From: Litoditis marina
Lineage: Eukaryota > Nematoda > Chromadorea > Rhabditida > Rhabditidae
DNA: 64,000 nucleotides
Direction of reading: 5' to 3'
NCBI GenBank assembly: GCA_964036275.1
Contig: OZ038436.1
Coordinates: 5,612,936 to 5,676,935, forward strand
Shown: piece by piece, positions 48,601 through 62,800 of the stretch
Position numbering within the stretch: position 1 is the stretch's first letter
Layout of the letters: the number at the start of each line of letters is the position of its first letter
Position numbers and translations under genes: made by a program
The notes under the pieces: generated by a model
Databases searched by the model: none
What the model saw: only the letters and a program-made list of their open reading frames with translations
What the model was told of the DNA's origin: nothing

Positions 48601-50861
48601 CAGATTCATTTTACACCACTCCGTCCAAATTCCGTTGAAGAGACAGATTCATTTTACACCACTTCGTCCAAATTCCGTTGAGAAGACAGATTCATTTTAC
48701 ACCACTTCGTCCAAATCCCGTTTAGAAGACAGATTCATTTTACACCACTCCGTCCAAATTCCGTTGAAGAGACAGATTCATTTTACACCACTCCGTCCAA
48801 ATTCCGTTGAAGAGACAGATTCATTTTACACCACTCCGTCCAAATTCCGTTGAAGAGACAGATTCATTTTACACCACTTCGTCCAAATTCCGTTGAGAGA
48901 CAGATTCATTTTACACCACTTCGTCCAAATCCCGTTTAGAAGACAGATTCATTTTACACCACTCGTCCAAATTCCGTTGAAGAGACAGATTCATTTTACA
49001 CCACTCCGTCCAAATTCCGTTGAAGAGACAGATTCATTTTACACCACTCCGTCCAAATTCCGTTGAAGAGACAGATTCATTTTACACCACTTCGTCCAAA
49101 TTCCGTTGAGAAGACAGATTCATTTTACACCACTTCGTCCAAATCCGTTTAGAAGACAGATTCATTTTACACCACTCCGTCCAAATCCGTTGAAGAGACA
49201 GATTCATTTTACACCACTTCGTCCAAACTCCGTTGAGAAGACAGATTCATTTACACCACTCCGTCCAAATTCCGTTGAAGAGACAGATTCATTTTACACC
49301 ACTTCGTCCAAATTCCGTTGAAGAGACAGATTCATTTTACACCACTTCGTCCAAATCCCGTTTAGAGACAGATTCATTTTACACCACTTCGTCCAAATTC
49401 CGTTGAGAAGACAGATTCATTTTACACCACTTCGTCCAAATTCCGTTGAAGAGACAGATTCATTTTACACCACTCCGTCCAAATTCCGTTGAGAAGACAG
49501 ATTCATTTTACACCACTTCGTCCAAATTCCGTTGAGAAGACAGATTCATTTTACACCACTTCGTCCGAATCCGTTGAGAAGACAGATTCATTTTACACCA
49601 CTTCGTCCAAATCCCGTTTAGAAGACAGATTCATTTTACACCACTTCGTCCGAATTCCGTTAGAAGACAGATTCATTTTACACCACTTCGTCCAAATTCC
49701 GTTGAGAAGACAGATTCATTTTACACCACTTCGTCCAAATTCCGTTGAGAAGACAGATTCATTTTACACCACTTCGTCCAAATTCCGTTGAGAAGACAGA
49801 TTCATTTTACGCCACTTCGTCCAAATCCCGTTTAGAAGACAGATTCATTTTACACCACTCCGTCCAAATTCCGTTGAAGAGACAGATTCATTTTACACCA
49901 CTCGTCCAAATTCCGTTGAGAAGACAGATTCATTTTACACCACTCCGTCCAAATTCCGTTGAAGAGACAGATTCATTTTACACCACTTCGTCCAATTCCG
50001 TTGAGAAGACAGATTCATTTTACACCACTTCGTCCAAATCCCGTTTAGAAGACAGATTCATTTTACACCACTCCGTCCAAATTCCGTTGAAGAGACAGAT
50101 TCATTTTACACCACTTCGTCCAAATTCCCGTTGAGAAGACAGATTCATTTTACACCACTCCGTCCAAATTCCGTTGAAGAGACAGATTCATTTTACACCA
50201 CTTCGTCCAAATTCCGTTGAGAAGACAGATTCATTTTACACCACTTCGTCCAAATCCCGTTTAGAAGACAGATTCATTTTACACCACTCCGTCCAAATTC
50301 CGTTGAAGAGACAGATTCATTTTACACCACTCCGTCCAAATTCCGTTGAGAGACAGATTCATTTTACACCACTCCGTCCAAATTCCGTTGAAGAGACAGA
50401 TTCATTTTACACCACTTCGTCCAAATTCCGTTGAGAAGACAGATTCATTTTACACCACTTCGTCCAAATCCCGTTTAGAAGACAGATTCATTTTACACCA
50501 CTCCGTCCAAATCCGTTGAAGAGACAGATTCATTTTACACCACTCCGTCCAAATTCCGTTGAAGAGACAGATTCATTTTACACCACGCCGTCAAATTCCG
50601 TTGAAGAGACAGATTCATTTACACCACTTCGTCCAAATTCCGTTGAAGAGACAGATTCATTTTACACCACTTCGTCCAAATTCCGTTGAGAAGACAGATT
50701 CATTTTACACCACTCCGTCCAAATTCCGTGAAGAGACAGATTCATTTTACACCACTTCGTCCAAATTCCGTTGAGAAGACAGATTCATTTACACCACTTC
50801 GTCCAAATCCGTTAGAAAGACAGATTCATTTTACACCACTCCGTACTCCGTCCAAATTCCG
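33687..50861 (+). repeat. 43-bp satellite, indel-rich zone
   Basis: Same monomer and orientation, but dozens of copies are 41, 42 or 44 bases long. Typical lesions are CCAATTCCG for CCAAATTCCG, AAATCCGTT for AAATCCCGTT, CATTTACACC for CATTTTACACC, TTGAGAGACAG for TTGAGAAGACAG, and ACACACTTCG for ACACCACTTCG. Losses in short homopolymers dominate. The first is at 33691 (ACAGCATTTTAC) and the last at about 50841 (CTCCGTACTCCGTCC). Variants CCGAATTCC and CTCCG/TTGAAGAG are common here. Open frames up to 170 codons are artefacts. Confidence 0.97.
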
Positions 50862-53800
50862 TTGAAGAGACAGATTCATTTTACACCACTTCGTCCAAAT
50901 TCCGTTGAGAAGACAGATTCATTTTACACCACTTCGTCCAAATCCCGTTTAGAAGACAGATTCATTTTACACCACTCCGTCCAAATTCCGTTGAAGAGAC
51001 AGATTCATTTTACACCACTTCGTCCAAATTCCGTTGAGAAGACAGATTCATTTTACACCACTCCGTCCAAATTCCGTTGAAGAGACAGATTCATTTTACA
51101 CCACTTCGTCCAAATTCCGTTGAGAAGACAGATTCATTTTACACCACTTCGTCCAAATCCCGTTTAGAAGACAGATTCATTTTACACCACTCCGTCCAAA
51201 TTCCGTTGAAGAGACAGATTCATTTTACACCACTCCGTCCAAATTCCGTTGAAGAGACAGATTCATTTTACACCACTCCGTCCAAATTCCGTTGAAGAGA
51301 CAGATTCATTTTACACCACTTCGTCCAAATTCCGTTGAGAAGACAGATTCATTTTACACCACTTCGTCCAAATCCCGTTTAGAAGACAGATTCATTTTAC
51401 ACCACTCCGTCCAAATTCCGTTGAAGAGACAGATTCATTTTACACCACTTCGTCCAAACTCCGTTGAGAAGACAGATTCATTTTACACCACTCCGTCCAA
51501 ATTCCGTTGAAGAGACAGATTCATTTTACACCACTTCGTCCAAATTCCGTTGAAGAGACAGATTCATTTTACACCACTTCGTCCAAATCCCGTTTAGAAG
51601 ACAGATTCATTTTACACCACTTCGTCCAAATTCCGTTGAGAAGACAGATTCATTTTACACCACTTCGTCCAAATTCCGTTTAAAAGACAGATTCATTTTA
51701 CACCACTTCGTCCAAATTCCGTTTAGAAGACAGATTCATTTTACACCACTTCGTCCAAATTCCGTTTAGAAGACAGATTCATTTTACACCACTTCGTCCA
51801 AATTCCGTTGAGAAGACAGATTCATTTTACACCACTTCGTCCAAATTCCGTTTAGAAGACAGATTCATTTTACACCACTTCGTCCAAATTCCGTTTAAAA
51901 GACAGATTCATTTTACACCACTTCGTCCAAATTCCGTTGAGGAGACAGATTCATTTTACACCACTTCGTCCAAATCCCGTTTAGAAGACAGATTCATTTT
52001 ACACCACTTCGTCCAAATTCCGTTTAAAAGACAGATTCATTTTACACCACTTCGTCCAAACTCCGTTGAGAAGACAGATTCATTTTACACCACTCCGTCC
52101 AAATTCCGTTGAAGAGACAGATTCATTTTACACCACTTCGTCCAAATTCCGTTGAAGAGACAGATTCATTTTACACCACTTCGTCCAAATTCCGTTGAGA
52201 AGACAGATTCATTTTACACCACTTCGTCCAAATCCCGTTTAGAAGACAGATTCATTTTACACCACTCCGTCCAAATTCCGTTGAAGAGACAGATTCATTT
52301 TACACCACTTCGTCCAAACTCCGTTGAGAAGACAGATTCATTTTACACCACTCCGTCCAAATTCCGTTGAAGAGACAGATTCATTTTACACCACTTCGTC
52401 CAAATTCCGTTGAAGAGACAGATTCATTTTACACCACTTCGTCCAAATCCCGTTTAGAAGACAGATTCATTTTACACCACTTCGTCCAAATTCCGTTGAG
52501 AAGACAGATTCATTTTACACCACTTCGTCCAAATTCCGTTTAAAAGACAGATTCATTTTACACCACTTCGTCCAAATTCCGTTTAGAAGACAGATTCATT
52601 TTACACCACTTCGTCCAAATTCCGTTTAGAAGACAGATTCATTTTACACCACTTCGTCCAAATTCCGTTGAGAAGACAGATTCATTTTACACCACTTCGT
52701 CCAAATTCCGTTTAGAAGACAGATTCATTTTACACCACTTCGTCCAAATTCCGTTTAAAAGACAGATTCATTTTACACCACTTCGTCCAAATTCCGTTGA
52801 GGAGACAGATTCATTTTACACCACTTCGTCCAAATCCCGTTTAGAAGACAGATTCATTTTACACCACTTCGTCCAAATTCCGTTTAAAAGACAGATTCAT
52901 TTTACACCACTTCGTCCAAACTCCGTTGAGAAGACAGATTCATTTTACACCACTCCGTCCAAATTCCGTTGAAGAGACAGATTCATTTTACACCACTTCG
53001 TCCAAATTCCGTTGAAGAGACAGATTCATTTTACACCACTTCGTCCAAATCCCGTTTAGAAGACAGATTCATTTTACACCACTTCGTCCAAATTCCGTTT
53101 AAAAGACAGATTCATTTTACACCACTTCGTCCAAATCCCGTTTAGAAGACAGATTCATTTTACACCACTCCGTCCAAATTCCGTTGAAGAGACAGATTCA
53201 TTTTACACCACTTCGTCCAAATTCCGTTGAGAAGACAGATTCATTTTACACCACTCCGTCCAAATTCCGTTGAAGAGACAGATTCATTTTACACCACTTC
53301 GTCCAAATTCCGTTGAGAAGACAGATTCATTTTACACCACTTCGTCCAAATCCCGTTTAGAAGACAGATTCATTTTACACCACTCCGTCCAAATTCCGTT
53401 GAAGAGACAGATTCATTTTACACCACTCCGTCCAAATTCCGTTGAAGAGACAGATTCATTTTACACCACTCCGTCCAAATTCCGTTGAAGAGACAGATTC
53501 ATTTTACACCACTTCGTCCAAATTCCGTTGAGAAGACAGATTCATTTTACACCACTTCGTCCAAATCCCGTTTAGAAGACAGATTCATTTTACACCACTT
53601 CGTCCAAATTCCGTTGAGAAGACAGATTCATTTTACACCACTTCGTCCAAATTCCGTTTAAAAGACAGATTCATTTTACACCACTTCGTCCAAATTCCGT
53701 TTAGAAGACAGATTCATTTTACACCACTTCGTCCAAATTCCGTTTAGAAGACAGATTCATTTTACACCACTTCGTCCAAATTCCGTTGAGAAGACAGATT

Positions 53801-56800
53801 CATTTTACACCACTTCGTCCAAATTCCGTTTAGAAGACAGATTCATTTTACACCACTTCGTCCAAATTCCGTTTAAAAGACAGATTCATTTTACACCACT
53901 TCGTCCAAATTCCGTTGAGGAGACAGATTCATTTTACACCACTTCGTCCAAATCCCGTTTAGAAGACAGATTCATTTTACACCACTTCGTCCAAATTCCG
54001 TTTAAAAGACAGATTCATTTTACACCACTTCGTCCAAACTCCGTTGAGAAGACAGATTCATTTTACACCACTCCGTCCAAATTCCGTTGAAGAGACAGAT
54101 TCATTTTACACCACTTCGTCCAAATTCCGTTGAAGAGACAGATTCATTTTACACCACTTCGTCCAAATTCCGTTGAGAAGACAGATTCATTTTACACCAC
54201 TTCGTCCAAATCCCGTTTAGAAGACAGATTCATTTTACACCACTCCGTCCAAATTCCGTTGAAGAGACAGATTCATTTTACACCACTTCGTCCAAACTCC
54301 GTTGAGAAGACAGATTCATTTTACACCACTCCGTCCAAATTCCGTTGAAGAGACAGATTCATTTTACACCACTTCGTCCAAATTCCGTTGAAGAGACAGA
54401 TTCATTTTACACCACTTCGTCCAAATCCCGTTTAGAAGACAGATTCATTTTACACCACTTCGTCCAAATTCCGTTGAGAAGACAGATTCATTTTACACCA
54501 CTTCGTCCAAATTCCGTTTAAAAGACAGATTCATTTTACACCACTTCGTCCAAATTCCGTTTAGAAGACAGATTCATTTTACACCACTTCGTCCAAATTC
54601 CGTTTAGAAGACAGATTCATTTTACACCACTTCGTCCAAATTCCGTTGAGAAGACAGATTCATTTTACACCACTTCGTCCAAATTCCGTTTAGAAGACAG
54701 ATTCATTTTACACCACTTCGTCCAAATTCCGTTTAAAAGACAGATTCATTTTACACCACTTCGTCCAAATTCCGTTGAGGAGACAGATTCATTTTACACC
54801 ACTTCGTCCAAATCCCGTTTAGAAGACAGATTCATTTTACACCACTTCGTCCAAATTCCGTTTAAAAGACAGATTCATTTTACACCACTTCGTCCAAACT
54901 CCGTTGAGAAGACAGATTCATTTTACACCACTCCGTCCAAATTCCGTTGAAGAGACAGATTCATTTTACACCACTTCGTCCAAATTCCGTTGAAGAGACA
55001 GATTCATTTTACACCACTTCGTCCAAATCCCGTTTAGAAGACAGATTCATTTTACACCACTTCGTCCAAATTCCGTTTAAAAGACAGATTCATTTTACAC
55101 CACTTCGTCCAAATCCCGTTTAGAAGACAGATTCATTTTACACCACTCCGTCCAAATTCCGTTGAAGAGACAGATTCATTTTACACCACTTCGTCCAAAC
55201 TCCGTTGAGAAGACAGATTCATTTTACACCACTTCGTCCAAATCCCGTTTAGAAGACAGATTCATTTTACACCACTCCGTCCAAATTCCGTTGAAGAGAC
55301 AGATTCATTTTACACCACTCCGTCCAAATTCCGTTGAAGAGACAGATTCATTTTACACCACTCCGTCCAAATTCCGTTGAAGAGACAGATTCATTTTACA
55401 CCACTTCGTCCAAATTCCGTTGAGAAGACAGATTCATTTTACACCACTTCGTCCAAATCCCGTTTAGAAGACAGATTCATTTTACACCACTCCGTCCAAA
55501 TTCCGTTGAAGAGACAGATTCATTTTACACCACTCCGTCCAAATTCCGTTGAAGAGACAGATTCATTTTACACCACTCCGTCCAAATTCCGTTGAAGAGA
55601 CAGATTCATTTTACACCACTTCGTCCAAATTCCGTTGAGAAGACAGATTCATTTTACACCACTTCGTCCAAATTCCGTTGAGAAGACAGATTCATTTTAC
55701 ACCACTCCGTCCAAATTCCGTTGAAGAGACAGATTCATTTTACACCACTCCGTCCAAATTCCGTTGAAGAGACAGATTCATTTTACACCACTTCGTCCAA
55801 ACTCCGTTGAGAAGACAGATTCATTTTACACCACTTCGTCCAAATCCCGTTTAGAAGACAGATTCATTTTACACCACTCCGTCCAAATTCCGTTGAAGAG
55901 ACAGATTCATTTTACACCACTTCGTCCAAATTCCGTTGAGAAGACAGATTCATTTTACACCACTCCGTCCAAATTCCGTTGAAGAGACAGATTCATTTTA
56001 CACCACTTCGTCCAAATTCCGTTGAGAAGACAGATTCATTTTACACCACTTCGTCCAAATCCCGTTTAGAAGACAGATTCATTTTACACCACTCCGTCCA
56101 AATTCCGTTGAAGAGACAGATTCATTTTACACCACTCCGTCCAAATTCCGTTGAAGAGACAGATTCATTTTACACCACTCCGTCCAAATTCCGTTGAAGA
56201 GACAGATTCATTTTACACCACTTCGTCCAAATTCCGTTGAGAAGACAGATTCATTTTACACCACTTCGTCCAAATCCCGTTTAGAAGACAGATTCATTTT
56301 ACACCACTCCGTCCAAATTCCGTTGAAAAGACAGATTCATTTTACACCACTTCGTCCAAACTCCGTTGAGAAGACAGATTCATTTTACACCACTCCGTCC
56401 AAATTCCGTTGAAGAGACAGATTCATTTTACACCACTTCGTCCAAATTCCGTTGAAGAGACAGATTCATTTTACACCACTTCGTCCAAATCCCGTTTAGA
56501 AGACAGATTCATTTTACACCACTTCGTCCAAATTCCGTTGAGAAGACAGATTCATTTTACACCACTTCGTCCAAATTCCGTTTAAAAGACAGATTCATTT
56601 TACACCACTTCGTCCAAATTCCGTTTAGAAGACAGATTCATTTTACACCACTTCGTCCAAATTCCGTTTAGAAGACAGATTCATTTTACACCACTTCGTC
56701 CAAATTCCGTTGAGAAGACAGATTCATTTTACACCACTTCGTCCAAATTCCGTTTAGAAGACAGATTCATTTTACACCACTTCGTCCAAATTCCGTTTAA

Positions 56801-59800
56801 AAGACAGATTCATTTTACACCACTTCGTCCAAATTCCGTTGAGGAGACAGATTCATTTTACACCACTTCGTCCAAATCCCGTTTAGAAGACAGATTCATT
56901 TTACACCACTTCGTCCAAATTCCGTTTAAAAGACAGATTCATTTTACACCACTTCGTCCAAACTCCGTTGAGAAGACAGATTCATTTTACACCACTCCGT
57001 CCAAATTCCGTTGAAGAGACAGATTCATTTTACACCACTTCGTCCAAATTCCGTTGAAGAGACAGATTCATTTTACACCACTTCGTCCAAATCCCGTTTA
57101 GAAGACAGATTCATTTTACACCACTTCGTCCAAATTCCGTTGAGAAGACAGATTCATTTTACACCACTTCGTCCAAATTCCGTTTAAAAGACAGATTCAT
57201 TTTACACCACTTCGTCCAAATTCCGTTTAGAAGACAGATTCATTTTACACCACTTCGTCCAAATTCCGTTTAGAAGACAGATTCATTTTACACCACTTCG
57301 TCCAAATTCCGTTGAGAAGACAGATTCATTTTACACCACTTCGTCCAAATTCCGTTTAGAAGACAGATTCATTTTACACCACTTCGTCCAAATTCCGTTT
57401 AAAAGACAGATTCATTTTACACCACTTCGTCCAAATTCCGTTGAGGAGACAGATTCATTTTACACCACTTCGTCCAAATCCCGTTTAGAAGACAGATTCA
57501 TTTTACACCACTTCGTCCAAATTCCGTTTAAAAGACAGATTCATTTTACACCACTTCGTCCAAATTCCGTTGAGAAGACAGATTCATTTTACACCACTTC
57601 GTCCAAATTCCGTTTAAAAGACAGATTCATTTTACACCACTTCGTCCAAATTCCGTTTAAAAGACAGATTCATTTTACACCACTTCGTCCAAATTCCGTT
57701 GAGAAGACAGATTCATTTTACACCACTTCGTCCAAATCCCGTTTAGAAGACAGATTCATTTTACACCACTTCATCCAAATTCCGTTTAAAAGACAGATTC
57801 ATTTTACACCACTTCGTCCAAATTCCGTTGAGAAGACAGATTCATTTTACACCACTTCGTCCAAATCCCGTTTAGAAGACAGATTCATTTTACACCACTT
57901 CGTCCAAATTCCGTTTAAAAGACAGATTCATTTTACACCACTTCGTCCAAATTCCGTTGAGAAGACAGATTCATTTTACACCACTTCGTCCAAATTCCGT
58001 TGAGAAGACAGATTCATTTTACACCACTTCGTCCAAATTCCGTTTAAAAGACAGATTCATTTTACACCACTTCGTCCAAATTCCGTTGAGAAGACAGATT
58101 CATTTTACACCACTTCGTCCAAATTCCGTTGAGAAGACAGATTCATTTTACACCACTTCGTCCAAATTCCGTTTAGAAGACAGATTCATTTTACACCACT
58201 TCGTCCAAATTCCGTTTAGAAGACAGATTCATTTTACACCACTTCGTCCAAATCCCGTTTAGAAGACAGATTCATTTTACACCACTTCGTCCAAATCCCG
58301 TTTAGAAGACAGATTCATTTTACACCAGTTCGTCCAAATTCCGTTCAGAAGACATATTCATTTTACACCACTTCGTCCAAATTCCGTTGAGAAGACAGAT
58401 TCATTTTACACCACTTCGTCCAAATCCCGTTGAGAAGACAGATTCATTTTACACCACTTCGTCCAAATCCCGTTTAGAAGACAGATTCATTTTACACCAC
58501 TTCGTCCAAATTCCGTTGAGAAGACAGATTCATTTTACACCACTTCGTCCAAATCCCGTTTAGAAGACAGATTCATTTTACACCACTTCGTCCAAATTCC
58601 GTTGAAGAGACAGATTCATTTTACACCACTTCGTCCAAATTCCGTTTAGAAGACAGATTCATTTTACACCACTCCGTCCAAATTCCGTTGAAGAGACAGA
58701 TTCATTTTACACCACTTCGTCCAAATTCCGTTGAAGAGACAGATTCATTTTACACCACTTCGTCCAAATCCCGTTTAGAAGACAGATTCATTTTACACCA
58801 CTTCGTCCAAATTCCGTTGAGAAGACAGATTCATTTTACACCACTTCGTCCAAATTCCGTTTAAAAGACAGATTCATTTTACACCACTTCGTCCAAATTC
58901 CGTTTAGAAGACAGATTCATTTTACACCACTTCGTCCAAATTCCGTTTAGAAGACAGATTCATTTTACACCACTTCGTCCAAATTCCGTTGAGAAGACAG
59001 ATTCATTTTACACCACTTCGTCCAAATTCCGTTTAGAAGACAGATTCATTTTACACCACTTCGTCCAAATTCCGTTTAAAAGACAGATTCATTTTACACC
59101 ACTTCGTCCAAATTCCGTTGAGGAGACAGATTCATTTTACACCACTTCGTCCAAATCCCGTTTAGAAGACAGATTCATTTTACACCACTTCGTCCAAATT
59201 CCGTTTAAAAGACAGATTCATTTTACACCACTTCGTCCAAATTCCGTTGAGAAGACAGATTCATTTTACACCACTTCGTCCAAATTCCGTTTAAAAGACA
59301 GATTCATTTTACACCACTTCGTCCAAATTCCGTTTAAAAGACAGATTCATTTTACACCACTTCGTCCAAATTCCGTTGAGAAGACAGATTCATTTTACAC
59401 CACTTCGTCCAAATCCCGTTTAGAAGACAGATTCATTTTACACCACTTCATCCAAATTCCGTTTAAAAGACAGATTCATTTTACACCACTTCGTCCAAAT
59501 TCCGTTGAGAAGACAGATTCATTTTACACCACTTCGTCCAAATCCCGTTTAGAAGACAGATTCATTTTACACCACTTCGTCCAAATTCCGTTTAAAAGAC
59601 AGATTCATTTTACACCACTTCGTCCAAATTCCGTTGAGAAGACAGATTCATTTTACACCACTTCGTCCAAATTCCGTTGAGAAGACAGATTCATTTTACA
59701 CCACTTCGTCCAAATTCCGTTTAGAAGACAGATTCATTTTACACCACTTCGTCCAAATTCCGTTTAGAAGACAGATTCATTTTACACCACTTCGTCCAAA

Positions 59801-62800
59801 TCCCGTTTAGAAGACAGATTCATTTTACACCAGTTCGTCCAAATTCCGTTCAGAAGACATATTCATTTTACACCACTTCGTCCAAATCCCGTTTAGAAGA
59901 CAGATTCATTTTACACCACTTCATCCAAATTCCGTTTAAAAGACAGATTCATTTTACACCACTTCGTCCAAATCCCGTTTAGAAGACAGATTCATTTTAC
60001 ACCACTTCGTCCAAATTCCGTTGAGAAGACAGATTCATTTTACACCACTTCGTCCAAATCCCGTTTAGAAGACAGATTCATTTTACACCACTTCATCCAA
60101 ATTCCGTTTAAAAGACATATTCATTTTACACCACTTCGTCCAAATCCCGTTTAGAAGACAGATTCATTTTACACCACTTCGTCCAAATTCCGTTGAGAAG
60201 ACAGATTCATTTTACACCACTTCGTCCAAATCCCGTTTAGAAGACAGATTCATTTTACACCACTTCATCCAAATTCCGTTTAAAAGACAGATTCATTTTA
60301 CACCACTTCGTCCAAATTCCGTTGAGAAGACAGATTCATTTTACACCACTTCGTCCAAATCCCGTTTAGAAGACAGATTCATTTTACACCACTTCGTCCA
60401 AATTCCGTTTAAAAGACAGATTCATTTTACACCACTTCGTCCAAATTCCGTTGAGAAGACAGATTCATTTTACACCACTTCGTCCAAATTCCGTTGAGAA
60501 GACAGATTCATTTTACACCACTTCGTCCAAATTCCGTTTAGAAGACAGATTCATTTTACACCACTTCGTCCAAATTCCGTTTAGAAGACAGATTCATTTT
60601 ACACCACTTCGTCCAAATCCCGTTTAGAAGACAGATTCATTTTACACCAGTTCGTCCAAATTCCGTTCAGAAGACATATTCATTTTACACCACTTCGTCC
60701 AAATTCCGTTGAGAAGACAGATTCATTTTACACCACTTCGTCCAAATCCCGTTGAGAAGACAGATTCATTTTACACCACTTCGTCCAAATCCCGTTTAGA
60801 AGACAGATTCATTTTACACCACTTCGTCCAAATTCCGTTGAAGAGACAGATTCATTTTACACCACTTCGTCCAAATTCCGTTTAGAAGACAGATTCATTT
60901 TACACCACTCCGTCCAAATTCCGTTGAAGAGACAGATTCATTTTACACCACTTCGTCCAAACTCCGTTGAGAAGACAGATTCATTTTACACCACTCCGTC
61001 CAAATTCCGTTGAAGAGACAGATTCATTTCACACCACTTCGTCCAAATTCCGTTGAAGAGACAGATTCATTTTACACCACTTCGTCCAAATTCCGTTTAA
61101 AAGACAGATTCATTTTACACCACTTCGTCCAAACTCCGTTGAGAAGACAGATTCATTTTACACCACTCCATCCAAATTCCGTTGAAGAGACAGATTCATT
61201 TTACACCACTTCGTCCAAATTCCGTTGAAGAGACAGATTCATTTTACACCACTTCGTCCAAATCCCGTTTAGAAGACAGATTCATTTTACACCACTTCGT
61301 CCAAATTCCGTTGAGAAGACAGATTCATTTTACACCACTTCGTCCAAATTCCGTTTAAAAGACAGATTCATTTTACACCACTTCGTCCAAATTCCGTTTA
61401 GAAGACAGATTCATTTTACACCACTTCGTCCAAATTCCGTTTAGAAGACAGATTCATTTTACACCACTTCGTCCAAATTCCGTTGAGAAGACAGATTCAT
61501 TTTACACCACTTCGTCCAAATTCCGTTTAGAAGACAGATTCATTTTACACCACTTCGTCCAAATTCCGTTTAAAAGACAGATTCATTTTACACCACTTCG
61601 TCCAAATTCCGTTTAAAAGACAGATTCATTTTACACCACTTCGTCCAAATTCCGTTTAGAAGACAGATTCATTTTACACCACTTCGTCCAAATTCCGTTT
61701 AGAAGACAGATTCATTTTACACCACTTCGTCCAAATTCCGTTGAGAAGACAGATTCATTTTACACCACTTCGTCCAAATTCCGTTTAGAAGACAGATTCA
61801 TTTTACACCACTTCGTCCAAATTCCGTTTAAAAGACAGATTCATTTTACACCACTTCGTCCAAATTCCAAATTGAGAAGACAGATTCATTTTACACCACT
61901 TCGTCCAAATCCCGTTTAGAAGACAGATTCATTTTACACCACTTCATCCAAATTCCGTTTAAAAGACAGATTCATTTAACACCACTTCGTCCAAATTCCG
62001 TTGAGAAGACAGATTCATTTTACACCACTTCGTCCAAATCCCGTTTAGAAGACAGATTCATTTTACACCACTTCGTCCAAATTCCGTTTAAAAGACAGAT
62101 TCATTTTACACCACTTCGTCCAAATTCCGTTGAGAAGACAGATTCATTTTACACCACTTCGTCCAAATTCCGTTGAGAAGACAGATTCATTTTACACCAC
62201 TTCGTCCAAATTCCGTTTAAAAGACAGATTCATTTTACACCACTTCGTCCAAATTCCGTTGAGAAGACAGATTCATTTTACACCACTTCGTCCAAATCCC
62301 GTTTAGAAGACAGATTCATTTTACACCACTTCGTCCAAATTCCGTTTAAAAGACAGATTCATTTTACACCACTTCGTCCAAATTCCGTTGAGAAGACAGA
62401 TTCATTTTACACCACTTCGTCCAAATTCCGTTGAGAAGACAGATTCATTTTACACCACTTCGTCCAAATTCCGTTTAAAAGACAGATTCATTTTACACCA
62501 CTTCGTCCAAATTCCGTTGAGAAGACAGATTCATTTTACACCACTTCGTCCAAATTCCGTTGAGAAGACAGATTCATTTTACACCACTTCGTCCAAATTC
62601 CGTTTAGAAGACAGATTCATTTTACACCACTTCGTCCAAATTCCGTTGAGAAGACAGATTCATTTTACACCACTTCGTCCAAATCCCGTTTAGAAGACAG
62701 ATTCATTTTACACCACTTCGTCCAAATTCCGTTGAGAAGACAGATTCATTTTACACCACTTCGTCCAAATTCCGTTTAGAAGACAGATTCATTTTACACC

